A DNA stretch of 64,000 nucleotides from Turritopsis dohrnii (Eukaryota; Cnidaria; Hydrozoa; Anthoathecata; Oceaniidae): assembly GCA_027922465.2 (NCBI GenBank), contig BQMF02000023.1, positions 1,054,001 to 1,118,000 of the forward strand, written 5' to 3'. Every line of letters begins with the position of its first letter. Position 1 is the first letter of the stretch. A model generated the notes under the pieces. That model was given only the letters and a program-made list of their open reading frames with translations, was not told the DNA's origin and searched no databases. A program made the position numbers and the translations under genes. Positions 11,322-23,225 of the stretch are shown one piece after another.

Positions 11322-13409
11322 TCTACTTATACTAATTCGCGTAGTGTGTAACACATTTAACTTAGAGAGTGTTTTGTTTTTTTAATGGTCAAAATCTTCT
11401 TAATCGTGGTCATATAGCGGCAAGACACATTCACGATTAGTATAATAGCACAGGGAATCTAACGTCATTTTTTTTTAAGCCAATGAAAACGCAAGAATTT
11501 TTTTTTTCGCCGTTTTGATTGGTCGCGGTAAATCAAAAATCGATGGCAACAGAATCCGTCAGTAAATCCGTTACTCTATAGACAATTTAGCACGAAGCAG
11601 ACGAAGGTGAAAGGTAAAAGGTTTACTACACTTACTGGAAAGTAAAAAAAGTTTACAGAGGTATTTAGTGCATGTTTATAGAAGAAAATCTTCTGCAAAA
11701 TCCAGAAAGTCACCTCACATAAGCTTAATAGCAGTTTTTCCAAACAAAGAAAGCAGTTTTATGTTTTTCAGTATATGCAAATATGGTAGCGTAATTTCAG
11801 TGGAAAGCAAATAGCAGAAGAAAGTAGATGTTTACAGTAGGAAAGTGTCCTGGAAAGTAGTAGTTTAAATTAGTAGTAGTTTAAAGTATTATTATTTTGT
11901 TTACAGATATGAAATATGGAAAGTAAAGAGTTGATAAGTGTTTGAAAATGGCTGCAGAAGATGATCAATGCTATTTACTAACATGATGATGTGAACTGGT
12001 AGTAAAAGGTATCCTATTTTGTTTGAAGTTAAACTAAAGTTAAAATAGTACATATCCATTTAGTTAGAACACAGTTAGTATGCTGGATAAATAAGAATAA
12101 AGGGTTGTGAATTAGAGGAGATTTGAACTCAGATTAAAAATGTGAATGTTTTCATTTGTTTATAAACTCTTTAGATATAGAAATTCTGTCATTACGTTTG
12201 TGTTTTTAATTATTATTCATAAGGTAAATATGTTCTTGAAGTTTTTTATGTTTGTTTTGCTTTCTTTCAATATCGTCATAGTATGTTAGGATTTTTGTAT
12301 GTTATTTGAATGTTTTCATATGTTAAAAAATCTTTAGCTATACAAATTCTCTTCTTAAGTTTGTGTCTTCAATTATTATTTTTAATGTTAATATATGTTC
12401 TCGAAGTTCCTTTTTTATTGTTTGTTTGTTTGTCATAATACGATTAGGTATTTGAATCATTATGCATTCGTAATCTTTTTTCTTTTAGATAAAATAAAAA
12501 ATACAATAACCATAATGAAATGAAACTCATGTTTTAAATCATGATCTTGATGGTTGGTGAAGAACAGATTATCAATTTTAAAAATTCTGTCCAATGTAAC
12601 TTCAGCAAGAAAGAAACACAGTAGGAAGGTATCAATTTGTTTTCAATTCACATTTCATAATGTTGTTCAATGTTTGCTTTTGTGTTCTGTATTATGTGTT
12701 GCTTTTTTTACACTAAAGTCACTTCTATTCTTCGTATAGACTTCTGGATATAGACTTCTTTGTTGTATTGCCATTTGTTTCTGCATTAAATCTTCTGCAT
12801 GTAAAAACATGATTTTGGTCTGAATTAGGGCATTTTAAGTGTTGCAGTGTTTGTTTCACGTCTCCAGGGTAAAAAATAAGTTTTCAAAACCTTTGTTCGG
12901 TTCAGTTCCAGTGATACACATATGCATTTATACGCATTATTATAATAGTAAGATGTTGGATTCTTAGTTGTATAGGTTTGCATTAGTTTTATTATGATTT
13001 GTTTTACGTAGGAGTTACTTTGCATTTTCTGTTTATCAAAAAAGTCAATAGTAGGTTATTTTAAGTGTTGCAATGTTTGTTTATAATTCGCATCTCCAGG
13101 GTAAAAATTTTCATTATGATTAGGTAAATAGCTGGTAAATAGTTTTGCGTGTGTTCTTCATTTCACCTTCTGGATATAAAAACATGCTTTTGGTCAAAAA
13201 GAGGGAATATCGAGAATTTCAATGTTCCGATTTTTATTTTTATTTTGATGTTTGATTCTTTTATGTCTCCAGAGGAAATTTAATTTTTACCAGTTTATTC
13301 AACACTCTACAACATGGGCAAACTTATCATTGACAATTCTTCAATTTATTTTTTGTGAACTGAATGCATGCTGAACATGGGTGGGGAACGACGTCACCTG
13401 GGCGTCTAG
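11322..13409 (+). mobile_element. Non-autonomous Helitron-like element
   Basis: The 5' end TCTACTTATACTAATTCGCG starts immediately after the CTAG of the previous unit, and the 3' end is GGCGTCTAG (CTAG at 13406-13409). A subterminal sequence CACGATTAGTATAA at about 11433-11446 is inverted relative to the 5' terminus, like the subterminal inverted repeats of Helentron-associated elements. The first 150 bp match the 5' end of the Rep-helicase-bearing element at 27294. The interior is AT-rich and non-coding, with an internal duplication (11900-12100 resembles 12180-12480). Confidence 0.65.
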
Positions 13410-14510
13410 TGTATCTATATGCTAATACCCGCTGTGCATCCGCTTTTTTCACGCTTTCACTCTCTAAAATTTCGGGTTGATTTTGCGGTCACTTATTCAT
13501 AAAAGTATGTCAGACCACGGTTAATATTATTCTACGATTAGTATAAGGAAAAGATATCTCTACATTGCATTTTGTTTTGGTCGTTTTACGAACGTCTTTA
13601 TTGGTTATCTGTTTTGATTGATCAAGAAATGATAGACAACAACAAAAGTATTGCATGAAGATTTATTAATGTTTTAAGTCAGCTTTTGAACTTTTTTGTT
13701 TTTTGTTTTGTTTTTCTTATAGTATGGTTTCTGCATTGTTACTTTTCCTTAAGGGAAGACACATAAAAACAATATATAAACGACTGAAGAAATGAATATC
13801 ATGGTTTTAAATCATGACGTTCTCGGTTCGTGCAAAGAAAATCGCTAGAAGGTATGAAATTGTTTACAATTCATATTTTGACACTTACGCGTTTGGCTTT
13901 TATTTACGTTGGGGTAAGGATTCCATGTAATCTTTTGTTGTCTTCCTGTAAATAACTTTAACTTTACTTCTGCATATATCGTATCCTAAAAATTGTATTA
14001 TGAATATTTTGATGTGTTTCAGATCTTCCGATTAAAAAGTTTTTCTGTTCATAACTCCAGTGTTGATAGTGAACTAAAAATGCTTTAGCTGGAATACCTA
14101 GAGATTTTAAATTAAAAGGGTGAGAACTTTTTTTGGTATTGACATTAGACATTTTCATCACGGGGAACCATTGCATTGCATCTTTGATACAATTTATTTT
14201 ACAGAGTGAAAAAAGGTAATGCACAGCGCGTATTTTTATTTTTGATGAGCTTAATATCTTCCAAGTAAAACAACTGTTCTGCGCTCTTAAACTTTAAAGT
14301 ACTTACAGCACTGATACCCTTTCTGTCATGCTGTAATGTAATTTTTTGACACCATTTTTGAGACGTCACTTTCAGAATTAAAACCCGTAAAAACATTTTA
14401 CATTCCAAACAATTGAGGAACTACTATACTTATATTCATTATACTAACCCTTTCTCTCTGTTACGCTCACATCGATTAAAACCTGTAAAAAATTTTACAC
14501 GGGTTACTAG
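13410..14510 (+). mobile_element. Non-autonomous Helitron-like element
   Basis: A diverged 5' end (TGTATCTATATGCTAATACCCGC) abuts the preceding CTAG. The inverted subterminal motif ACGATTAGTATAA is present at about 13538. The 3' end has the hairpin GTAAAAAATTTTAC and then CACGGGTTACTAG, with CTAG at 14507-14510. This is the second 3'-end type of the family (AT hairpin). No coding sequence is apparent. Confidence 0.6.
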
Positions 14511-15020
14511 TAGATACTACTTTTATTTTAGAGATTGTTGTGTTTTTTTTTAAAATTTACGGTCAAAATCTTCTTAATCGTGGTCATTTTTTCATTAGAC
14601 CATTGATAATTGACGATTAGTATAATAGCACGCGACGTGACGTCATATCACGGGAGAACATTGGATTGCATCCCCAATCGAACGCGACGTTTTTGGGGAA
14701 GTATCTGCAAAACCAATAGGGATAACTGACATTTTTTAGGGTCCGCAATATGGGTGATGGGGTGACGCAAAATTTGGGCCTAAATTTTATTTGGTACTGC
14801 GGCTATGACGTCATCAAAATCTTTGATCGACGGTATCACTGAAATGGTTGGTCGTAGCGAAACGATCCCATACATTTTTTTGCACAGTTTTTCAAGCTCT
14901 ACAACATGGGTACATTTTCCAGTCCCGATTCCGTAATTGAAATTTTCCCCACGGGCTTCACACACGGGAACGCGGGATTCTTGCACATCCGTTTCGAAAA
15001 TAAAGCCACGGAGATGCTAG
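14511..15020 (+). mobile_element. Non-autonomous Helitron-like element, 5' end shortened
   Basis: The unit lies between two CTAG termini (3' CTAG at 15017-15020). It keeps the conserved AATCTTCTTAATCGTGGTCAT block, the CGATTAGTATAATAGCACG motif, and the block shared with 22280-22530, 57540-57957 and 58080-58510. On the minus strand 14986-14780 is an open frame of 68 residues that recurs in those copies. Confidence 0.6.
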
Positions 15021-15344
15021 TCTTATTATACTAATCCACAATCGTGTGCAACACATTTAACTTAGAGAGTGTTGTGTTATTTTTAAATTCACGGTCAAAA
15101 TCTTCTTAATCGTGGTCATTTTTTCGTTAGACCTTTGATAACTGACGATTAGTATAGCAGCACGCGGCGTGACATCAGTTATTTTTTGTCGTATCATGGG
15201 GAAGCATTGCATTGCATCCCCAATTGAACGCGACGTTTTTAGGGAAATATCTCGAAAACCAATAGGGATAACTGACGTTTTTTGGGGTTTGCGATAGGGG
15301 TAATGGGGTCATTCAACATTTGAGCCTAAATTTTAGGAAAGATC
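15021..15344 (+). mobile_element. Helitron-like element, 5' part only
   Basis: It begins TCTTATTATACTAATCC directly after the CTAG at 15017-15020 and stays similar to its neighbours to about 15344, where similarity is lost. No 3' hairpin or CTAG was found. Confidence 0.55.
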
Positions 15345-17245
15345 AAATATTGTCATCAAATACTAACAGAGAGATGCATTTTCGGTTGCCGTAACTCGAT
15401 GCAACCTCTTACAGGGTCATACAAAAAGTGCGATTTGGCTCACTTACCTTTGATTTTCGCAAATTTTGACGTAGATAATAATATGGATGATCAAGCCCAT
15501 AAGTGTTCAGGGTATAGTGTTTAGGCAAAATTTTCGATCTGTACGGCGGCGGTCAGAACAAAGTGATTGCTTTTTTGAGTTAAGTAGATATTTTCCCCCG
15601 AGAAATCTCCGAATGCTCCGAAGTTTGTTATGAACTTCCAACTGAGAAACTAGGAATACCTCCTATCCTTTACGATAACATTGTAAGTTAATGAGAATAT
15701 TGCTTGTTGATACTTTTGAAAATTTAAATTCAGATCAATCTATGCTCTGTGATCTGTGCATCTATGCTCACAAGCTGTGTATCTGTGAGGAATAAAAGAT
15801 AAAGCTGTTATTTCTTCTCCATATTTATATACAATACTATTTTTATGTCATGTTTATCCAACTTCGTGTTGTATTTTGATCCACCTAACTGTTTTTATTT
15901 CCACACACAACACAAAACAAGACATGAAAGTCCAATGATAATGATAAAAGTTTTGAAAATTCATAATAGGTCCTTTTTTATACATATTTACCCATTTTGA
16001 ATTCTTATTGTAAGCTTCTTATTGTTCATGGGAAATTATTTGCATGTTCCGTATACTTTAAAGGAAGAAAGTGTTTGCGGAAGAAAGTTTTGTGGTTTTT
16101 GCGGTTTTGGCTCGAATCGCAAAAGTTTATTCCCGCAAAATATTGCAATATTGGTGAACCGCAAAAGTTTTTTCCTGCAAAATTTTCAAAATAATCCCAA
16201 TTTTCAATAATTATTACAAGAGAAATCCCTCCGACCTAAAGCCTGTTTGTAGAAGTTCATTGACTCTAATTTCAATAACTGATTTGGATCTACTTTATTT
16301 GTGCAAATTTTGAGGGTTTTTTTCGGCAAAATTTCCCCAATGAAATATTTTCCCTGACGAAAAATTAAACGACGTTTGTCTAATGAAGCTTTTCTGTCTT
16401 AAAATCTCCAACGGATAAATTTTCCTTTGTCTGGTACGAATGACACTGACAAAAATTGGATAAAAATTACAATAGAATGCAAATTCGAATGTCAGTGAGT
16501 TTGTTTACAAAGTGTAGTAACTATCAAAAGAACAAGTATATATAGTAGGAGTATATAGGAGTATATATAGTGCCAATCTATACCTGGTTGTACAACACAA
16601 TCTGATGTGTGGTACCATCATGAATTGAGATTATACGGTACCCTCAGATGACGTAATCTTTCTTCCTCCTTTCAAAGTATGATTTTATCTTGCAACCGGT
16701 GCCGAACCGAAGACAACTGGATCGATGTAAGTACTTATCTGTTTAACCTACTTCATAACTTTTATTTCTCACTCAGTCTGGGTGTTTGGTAGACTTTATG
16801 CAAACTATGTTTTTCTTCAATTGTATTGAGACGAATAGCAAGCTCACACGTGCCTGATGGTAAAAAGTTTAAAGAAAGAGCATCACACAAGGCTCTGTGG
16901 TGGAACTTCAAGAACTTTTTCTTCAAATATTTAAACTCAAGTTTTCTTTTTTTCAAGTAAATAAACACTATATACAATAAATATCAGAAGAGGGCAAAAA
17001 ATCAAGTAAAAATAAGAGCCGAGTTCAAATATAAAAAAGTAAACACTTGGAGCTTCTTCGATTTCAATGTTCAAAACAAAAACAACAAGAAAAGTGTATA
17101 TATAATATATAGTCTAGGAAAGACTTTATTTGAAATTGGAAAAAGCTCTTAGCAATCACATACTACTTGAAGAACCTTAATTTAAGTTTCTCTTGCTTTG
17201 AAGAAGGGGAGAGGGAGACATGTATAAATATATAGGTTGTTCTCT
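15345..17245. other. Intergenic, mostly unrecognised; contains a GCAAAA-type MITE
   Basis: No gene is supported. About 16060-16200 holds repeats of GCAAAAGTTTTTTCCCGCAAAA type, which also occur at 21660-21985 and 40600-41000. At 16535-16575 there is a short TATAGGAGTA tandem tract. The remainder has no recognisable feature. Confidence 0.5.
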
Positions 17246-20200
17246 TCATATATCCAGTAAGTGAGTCTCCATGCAAAGTGCAATTTCTTCATCAGTAAAC
17301 TGCTCACTTTCATTAAGCAACAGAGCTTTACATGGTTTTAAGTTGCTTCGATATGGTACTTTCAGCAAACATTTTCTATCAGGACAGAAACGAAATTTGC
17401 ATTTTGTTGCAAATTTTTGCCCTTCTGGTACATACAAGCCATCCACTATAACATGCAATTGTCCCACTTGTATTATGTTTTTGCAAGTCTTACACGCTGG
17501 TGCTCGTCCTGCTTGCTTCTTGAAGTGAGTGATTGTCCATGACTGTATAGGCTCGGACACCTTGGCAAATATCGACTCCAATTCATTTGTAGTGTTTGTT
17601 GCCTGTCAGAATAAAAGGTAGTTCTCTCTGAATAAACAGTAGAATAGTTTTGTAACTTAAGGAAACTTTGTATGTACCTGTTCTTCATTATCACCATTTA
17701 TTTTCGTACTACATGCAGGACTATATTTAAGGTGTTCTGGTATGGTACCAACAAACATGCCTTTAAGTAATTGATACTCTTCAAGGGTATAACCTTTTTG
17801 GTACAAGATTCTGTTCGTTGTATGACATTTGAATAGGTTCATCAATACCCAAATAACATGCTTGCAAACATCACCTTTTTTGCTGATGCTAAACTCACAG
17901 TTGCAAGTAGGTCTAAAAATAATACTGAAGCTTGTAGCTTGAAGCTTTCACTTTGCAGCAAAAGGAATGAAGAAAGGAAAAAGAACTTACTGAACAGCTA
18001 TCTTAACTGTATATGTGTTGACTAATGTAAACTTTTTGTTGCTTGTTACTTGCATTTTTTTCTTTGATTTGATCGTAAATAGGAATGAAGATTCATCTTC
18101 CTCCATATCTTGTACCTAAACAGGTATCACACCTTGAACATTAAACAATTACAAAAATAGACTAAAAGCATTGTTAATTTCACTAATTATTTCACTATTA
18201 TTTTAAGAAAATAACTTACTGAAAATTTTTTATGTTCAGATTTGGCTTTTTCCAAAGATCTTACAAATAATTTACTTGGCTTCTCTCGAAGACGACATGG
18301 TCTTTTTGACAACATGGATGTTGTTTCGTCATCTTCATCTTCGCTGGAAGAGTATGTGAAGGCAGATGATCGCTTTCTTTTTTTCCTTTCCTTAGCAGTT
18401 AGTGGACGGTGTTTACAACTTTCATTAATCTCAAACATGACTTTAGGGGCTGCGTTTATAACACCTTCTTCCATCATCTTTTCTAATTCTGCTCCCATCA
18501 ATATTGCATCGCGTTTCTGACGAACATGTTGTCTTTGGGTGAGACCACTTGTTGATTGTCCACTGCCAGATGTTGCCATGCCTTCTGAATATTTTCGCCA
18601 CAAAGTTTCTATACTAATACTATTAATTGTATCATCTTTTGCTGCAGCCAAAAGAGTGACCTTCACACTACCACGATGTTGCAATGATGCATTTATAACT
18701 TCGGCCTGGTTAAGTCTCCGAGTGAATAAATCACATTTATATGCTCTGGACCAGTGAATTCGCTTACTGTCCCACCAATTTATGAAATATCTTAGATCTT
18801 TTTTACTTTCACATTTCTCAATAAAGTTTTCCAGTATTCCTTTCGTTGTTTGGTAACCATTGATAGTTGTGACTTCCAACCACTGAAGGCATATTTTCTT
18901 AAACTTATCCTTGTCTCCTGAATGACTGAAGCTGTTCGAATGCCTATTGATGTTTTCCTTAAAGTGGAACTCACAACTCACACTATTACCCATTGTTTCA
19001 TTGTCAAAATGTTCCAAGGCTGCTTTCCAGAATGCACCAGATTCATCAGAAATTAGACCGAAAGGATTGAACTTATCGGTACCATATTCTGCTAAAGCTT
19101 TATCAGTTAAAGCCCAAAATTTTCTGATGCACACAGTTGACTCTCCCTCACCTTCCATGATGACCAGTGGAATTTGTGCTTGCAAGATGGAGTGATAAAC
19201 TGACAATGTTATTGTGCAATATCCAGGACAACGGTTAGCCTTTCCATCTATATGTGCATATTCTTTAGAAAGCATGTGATTGCCTGTCTTGTTCATTTGA
19301 TTCAAGAGTCCAAGTTTAACTTTACTTGTTTCGAATACAAAAGATGGTTCTCCATTTAACCTTCTGTCATTGATCTCATAAATAAAGAATTTGTCTTTCT
19401 TGTCTGTACTCTGTTTTAGCAACCCCAAGGCTTCGAAAGAATGTCCAAGAGGTGACACTTCCTTTAGGGCCTTTTTCTTTAGATTTTTTATGTGTTGGAT
19501 ATCACATAGAGTCTCACTCATTTTCTCTATGTCATCCCAGTTTCCTTTTTCAATAGCTTGATAAATGTTCACTTGAGGTATCTGGCTTGGTTTTAAGTGA
19601 GTATTGGATTTGAATTGATTGAGAATTAAATGTTCCATCTCAGGATTTCGCTTAGGCTTCAATTGGCATGAATGGCTACCATAATGGTAAATCTGCACAG
19701 TAGAAGATGCTGCATTAAACTCCCAAATCTTTCTCGTAAGGCATGCCACTTGTTGTGCTTGATGGGAGCAGTGTTGACATAAGCATCCTTTGAAGTGATG
19801 TCTATTGGCTTTCCCATATTCTTTCAAGTAACTGCAGTTGTTATTGTCACAGACAAATCCTCCTTTGCAAGCTGCTAATCTCCTAACCCCATGGAACCCC
19901 TTTCTTTTAGACGTTCTGTATTTATCCCAATTCCGCCCATCTTTTGATGATTCCATGGGATTTTCTTTATTATATGGCAATTGGAAAATGCATGTGCCAT
20001 CAATATCAAAAGGAAGCTTTTCTACATGTACTACTTCAAGACCATTCCATTCTTCTATAGGTATATACAACTTGTTGCCTATGTAATGTGGTGTTTTTTC
20101 CCTATGAATGAGATGAGGAACCTGTGTAGGCAATTACAGCAAAGAAACATAAGAAAATAAGAAAGTATCCAACAAATACTTACTTTTTAAAACTAGTGAG

Positions 20201-21085
20201 TTGGATATGATTATCAGTGCTTATGGAGTTGCTGTTTTTCCCTTCAGCAGTGTTTTTGTTCACTTCAGGTATTCTAAAAGCATGAAGACGTTTTAAGAAA
20301 TTATGGTTTGCAAATAATGTGCTCTGTATATGTCTTTTCCTTTCTGCTAGTGTAGTATAGAATATTTCATACCTAACTGAAGAGTTAAGAAGGTCAACGA
20401 TGGCAATTTCATCGTCTACATCTGATGTTGAAGTGCTCCAACTATCAATATCTTCCTGTTCTTTTTGCATTTCAAATTGCATGTCGTCACGTTTAACACA
20501 AAACGTTGGTTTTTGGAGGATGCTATCATCAGAACTTGTTGAGTAGTTGTAACTAAAAGTGTATTGAGTATGCGATGGAAATAGATGGAAATGGAGAAAA
20601 CAAAAGTCAGTATGTCAATTAAGTTTATTATACCTGTCTGCATCGTTTATTGTTTGTCTTCTAGGAAATTGCCCATAATAATTATCAGAGATTTCTTGGA
20701 TTGTGACAAGTTCTGCAGTACTTGAATTGGTATCAAGAATCTAAAATGGAGAACGGAAATTATATGAATCTGATAACGACTTTGCCACTGATGAAAGACA
20801 ATAACACAGCTATAATAAATAAATGGTCGCCGTATTGAAGAAACGATCAGCATGTAAAAATGCCAAACGGGAAATTAAATGAATTTATTACCATACCTGA
20901 CTGTGTTCTTCATCAGAGCTGATATCAATAACTTCTTCCATAATTGTTTGGACAAGTGCATGAATTTTTGTTTTCTTGCTGATATGTGATATGGTACACG
21001 AGATGTATAAATCATTTGAACGTAGTTGTTGTGTACTTTGTGGACTCTCCGTGAAAATGTCATCGTACGAGAGAAGATTGAGCAT
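17246..21085 (-). CDS. MULE-type transposase gene, seven exons, Cys-rich/GCM-FLYWCH-like + DDE + SWIM + C-terminal zinc domain
   Basis: The exons (minus) are 21085-20897, 20740-20634, 20534-20184, 20101-18220, 18115-17991, 17912-17678 and 17602-17246. All junctions are GT/AG, phases agree, and the joined frame has 1081 codons plus stop without a break. Residues 1-215 are acidic and Ser-rich. About 294-363 is a Cys/His-rich domain ending IYHYGSHSC, like the GCM/FLYWCH-type DNA-binding fingers of MULE transposases. A MULE-like core follows (HIDGKANRCPGY, LISDESGAFWKA, RRLNQAEVINASL). Exon 6 carries a SWIM finger (CNCEFSISKKGDVCKHV). Exon 7 has a Cys-rich module (CKTCKNIIQVGQ, FRFCPDRKC). It may be an intact transposon gene or a host gene derived from one, since no terminal inverted repeats were found. 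The ATG at 21085 is the first in frame, but an upstream exon is possible. Confidence 0.75.
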
Positions 21086-21418
21086 GATTTTCTATTGTAA
21101 AAGTAATTATGAACTTTGACCTGTGTTCTTCATTTTTTAAATAGAAAGAAATCGTCAGATTTTTCTGTTGTGGATTCTCCTTAAAAGTATCGTACGAGTG
21201 ATTTAGCATCATTTTATTGTTAAAGTAATTATGAGCTTTGACCTGTGTTCTTCATTTTTCTGAAAGAAAAAAGTCGTCAGATTTTTCCGTTGTGGACTCT
21301 CCTTAAAAGTGTATGGTATGAGTGATGATTGAGCATCATTCTATTGTTAAAGTTTTGATGAACTTTGACCTCTGTTTTTCATTTTTCTTCTAAGAAAAAA
21401 TCGTCAGATTTTTCCGTT
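21041..21418. repeat. 125-bp tandem repeat, three copies, overlapping exon 1 of the MULE gene
   Basis: Three consecutive units start near 21041, 21171 and 21293. Each has TGGACTCTCC or TGGATTCTCC, then TCGTACGAG or a variant, then TTGAGCATCATT, CTTTGACC and CGTCAGATTTTTC. The first unit contains the proposed start codon of the MULE-type gene and its first 15 or so codons. The upstream units keep a similar ATG-containing frame on the minus strand. The array therefore forms the 5' leader or promoter region. Confidence 0.75.
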
Positions 21419-21639
21419 AATAGCTGATGCGGGGAGTTCGAAAAACGAAACGTTTGATTAATGGCGTGTTATGAATGACTTGCACAGAATAACATATTTT
21501 CGCTTCTCATCTGCTTGATGGAATATTGGTATTGAATAATAAATTTTAATTTGAATAATAAGTTTTCTTTCCCTATTCGTCCGTGAAATTTTCCGGCATC
21601 GGCTACCGTACTTTTAAGCAACTCTTGAATTTAGCAACT

Positions 21640-21985
21640 CGCAACTCATAACTCACGCAACTCACGACGGAAGAAATTTTTACGGAATTTAATTTCGCGG
21701 TTGAAATGGTAAAAATGGCCAATTTTCGCGGAATTTAATTTTGCGGTTTTCGGTTTCAAACAAATACTTAACGGAAAAATGCCTCCTTTTTTGCGTTGTG
21801 AATCGTTTTTTCTTTTATTATTTAACATATAAAACTAAAATTTCGCGATTGAGCAATTTTGATGTGTTTCGTGGAATTTAATTTCGCAGTTAGGGGCCAA
21901 AATCGCGAAATTAAATTCCGCGAAAATTTCTTCTGCAAAAATTTCTTCCCGCAAAAAATTCTTCCCTTAAGGTAACTAAAATTAC
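21640..21985. repeat. MITE-like repeat with GGAAGAAATTTTTGCGG-type ends
   Basis: Left end ACGGAAGAAATTTTTACGG and right end CGCAAAAAATTCTTCCCTTAAGG are imperfect inverted copies. The interior repeats GGAATTTAATTTCGCGG in both orientations. Related sequence lies at 16060-16200 and 40600-41000. Confidence 0.55.
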
Positions 21986-22002
21986 ATATTCTTTCAGTGG
22001 TG

Positions 22003-22155
22003 CTATTTCGTTTTCGCACCCCCAACTCTCCGTCCAGGATGTTTTAGGGTCAGGATTAAAGGAGAGGATGAGGGTTATTTTTATCTCCAGGATGAAGAGC
22101 CAATAGTAAAAAAATATGGCAGATACATTTAGGGGGTGCGAAAAGGAAATAGCGC
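22003..22155. mobile_element. MITE, second copy of the TATTTCCTTTTCGCACCCC family
   Basis: The ends GGTGCTATTTCGTTTTCGCACCCC and GGGGTGCGAAAAGGAAATAGCGCC are inverted repeats of about 20 bp. The first half shares TCTCCGTCCAGGATGTTT and AGGGTCAGG with the copy at 10390. The middle is longer by about 40 bp. Confidence 0.7.
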
Positions 22156-22279
22156 CCTTCAGTTATGGATGCGTATTCATGCATTCAACTCGCTCATCGG
22201 AATTTGTTGAATGAATATCAGGCTTTCACGCATTCCATATTTTCGCTGGCGAACAGGTGATTCCACACACCCACTCTGC

Positions 22280-22533
22280 AAACCTTATATATTGATATTT
22301 CGTACTGCGGCTATGACGTCATCAAAATCTTTGATCGTCAATATCTCTGAAACGGTTGATCGTAGCGAAACGATCCCATACACTTTTTTGATCAGTTTTT
22401 TGAGCTCTACAATATGGGTACACTTTCCAGTCGTGATTCCATGATTTATGTTTTCTTCACCTCTTGCAACACGGGGTTTCTGCTTATTCTTTTCGAAATT
22501 AAATCCGTAAAAAACTTTTACGCGAGTTACTAG
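22280..22533 (+). mobile_element. Helitron-like element, 3' half
   Basis: The interval matches the 3' halves of the units at 14511, 57399 and 57958, including GCGGCTATGACGTCATCAAA. It ends with the hairpin CGTAAAA-AAC-TTTTACG, then CGAGTTACTAG (CTAG at 22530-22533). Confidence 0.6.
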
Positions 22534-23225
22534 TATATACTAATCCGCAATCGTGTGCAACACATTTAACTTAGGGAGTGATTTTTTTTTTAATTTACGG
22601 TCAAAATCTTCTTAATTGTGGTCATATAGCAGCGGTTAGGCCATGCAAGACACATTCACGATTAGTATAATAGCACGTGGCATTTGACGTCAGTTTTTTT
22701 ATGATCACAGGGAATCATTGCATTGCATCCCCAATCGAACGTGATGTTTTTGGGGAAATATCTCGAGATATCGGCGATACGGGTAAATGAGTCACGCAAC
22801 ATTTGGGCCTAAATTTTATTTTATACTGCGGCTATTACGTCATGGAAATCTTTGACTGACGATATCTCTGCAACGGTTGGTCATAGCGAAACGATCCCAT
22901 ACATTTTTTTGATCAGCTTTTCGAGCTCTACAACATCAGTGTTTTGTTTTATTTATTTTAAGAAAGTTTACCCAGGATAGCCTCTTCAGTTCCTTCAGGT
23001 ACTGTTATCAATGAGGTCCTAGAGCATTTAAAGCCCCCATTTGGGCTACGGAGGCTGTAATGACAGGAACCGCTTAACTAGACAACCATCCTAGACATCA
23101 GTACACTTTCCAGTCCCGATTCCTTGATTGAAATTTTCGTCACGGGGTACATACACGGGAACGCAGGATTTTTGCACATCCGTTTCAAAATTAAAGCCGC
23201 AAAAAACTTTTACGCGAGTTACAAG
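22534..23225 (+). mobile_element. Non-autonomous Helitron-like element carrying a SINE insertion
   Basis: The 5' end TATATACTAATCCGCAATCGTG abuts the previous CTAG. The CACGATTAGTATAATAGCACG motif is at about 22659. The 3' hairpin AAAAAACTTTTACGCGAGTTA is followed by CAAG (23222-23225) instead of CTAG, probably a point change. Excluding the SINE, the length matches the 560-bp units at 57.4-58.5 kb. Confidence 0.6.
22941..23094 (-). mobile_element. SINE-like insertion with 8-bp TSD ACATCAGT
   Basis: This 154-bp insert is flanked by ACATCAGT (22933-22940 and 23095-23102). Read on the minus strand it begins CTAGGATGGTTGTCTAG, which has a weak tRNA A-box look, and ends in an A-rich tail (AAATAAATAAAACAAAAC). 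Sister units at 57.8 and 58.4 kb are uninterrupted at this point. No B box is evident. Confidence 0.6.

Noticed and set aside
18242..20086. Several plus-strand frames of 60-92 residues
   Set aside because: All are antisense to the large MULE exon and have no support.
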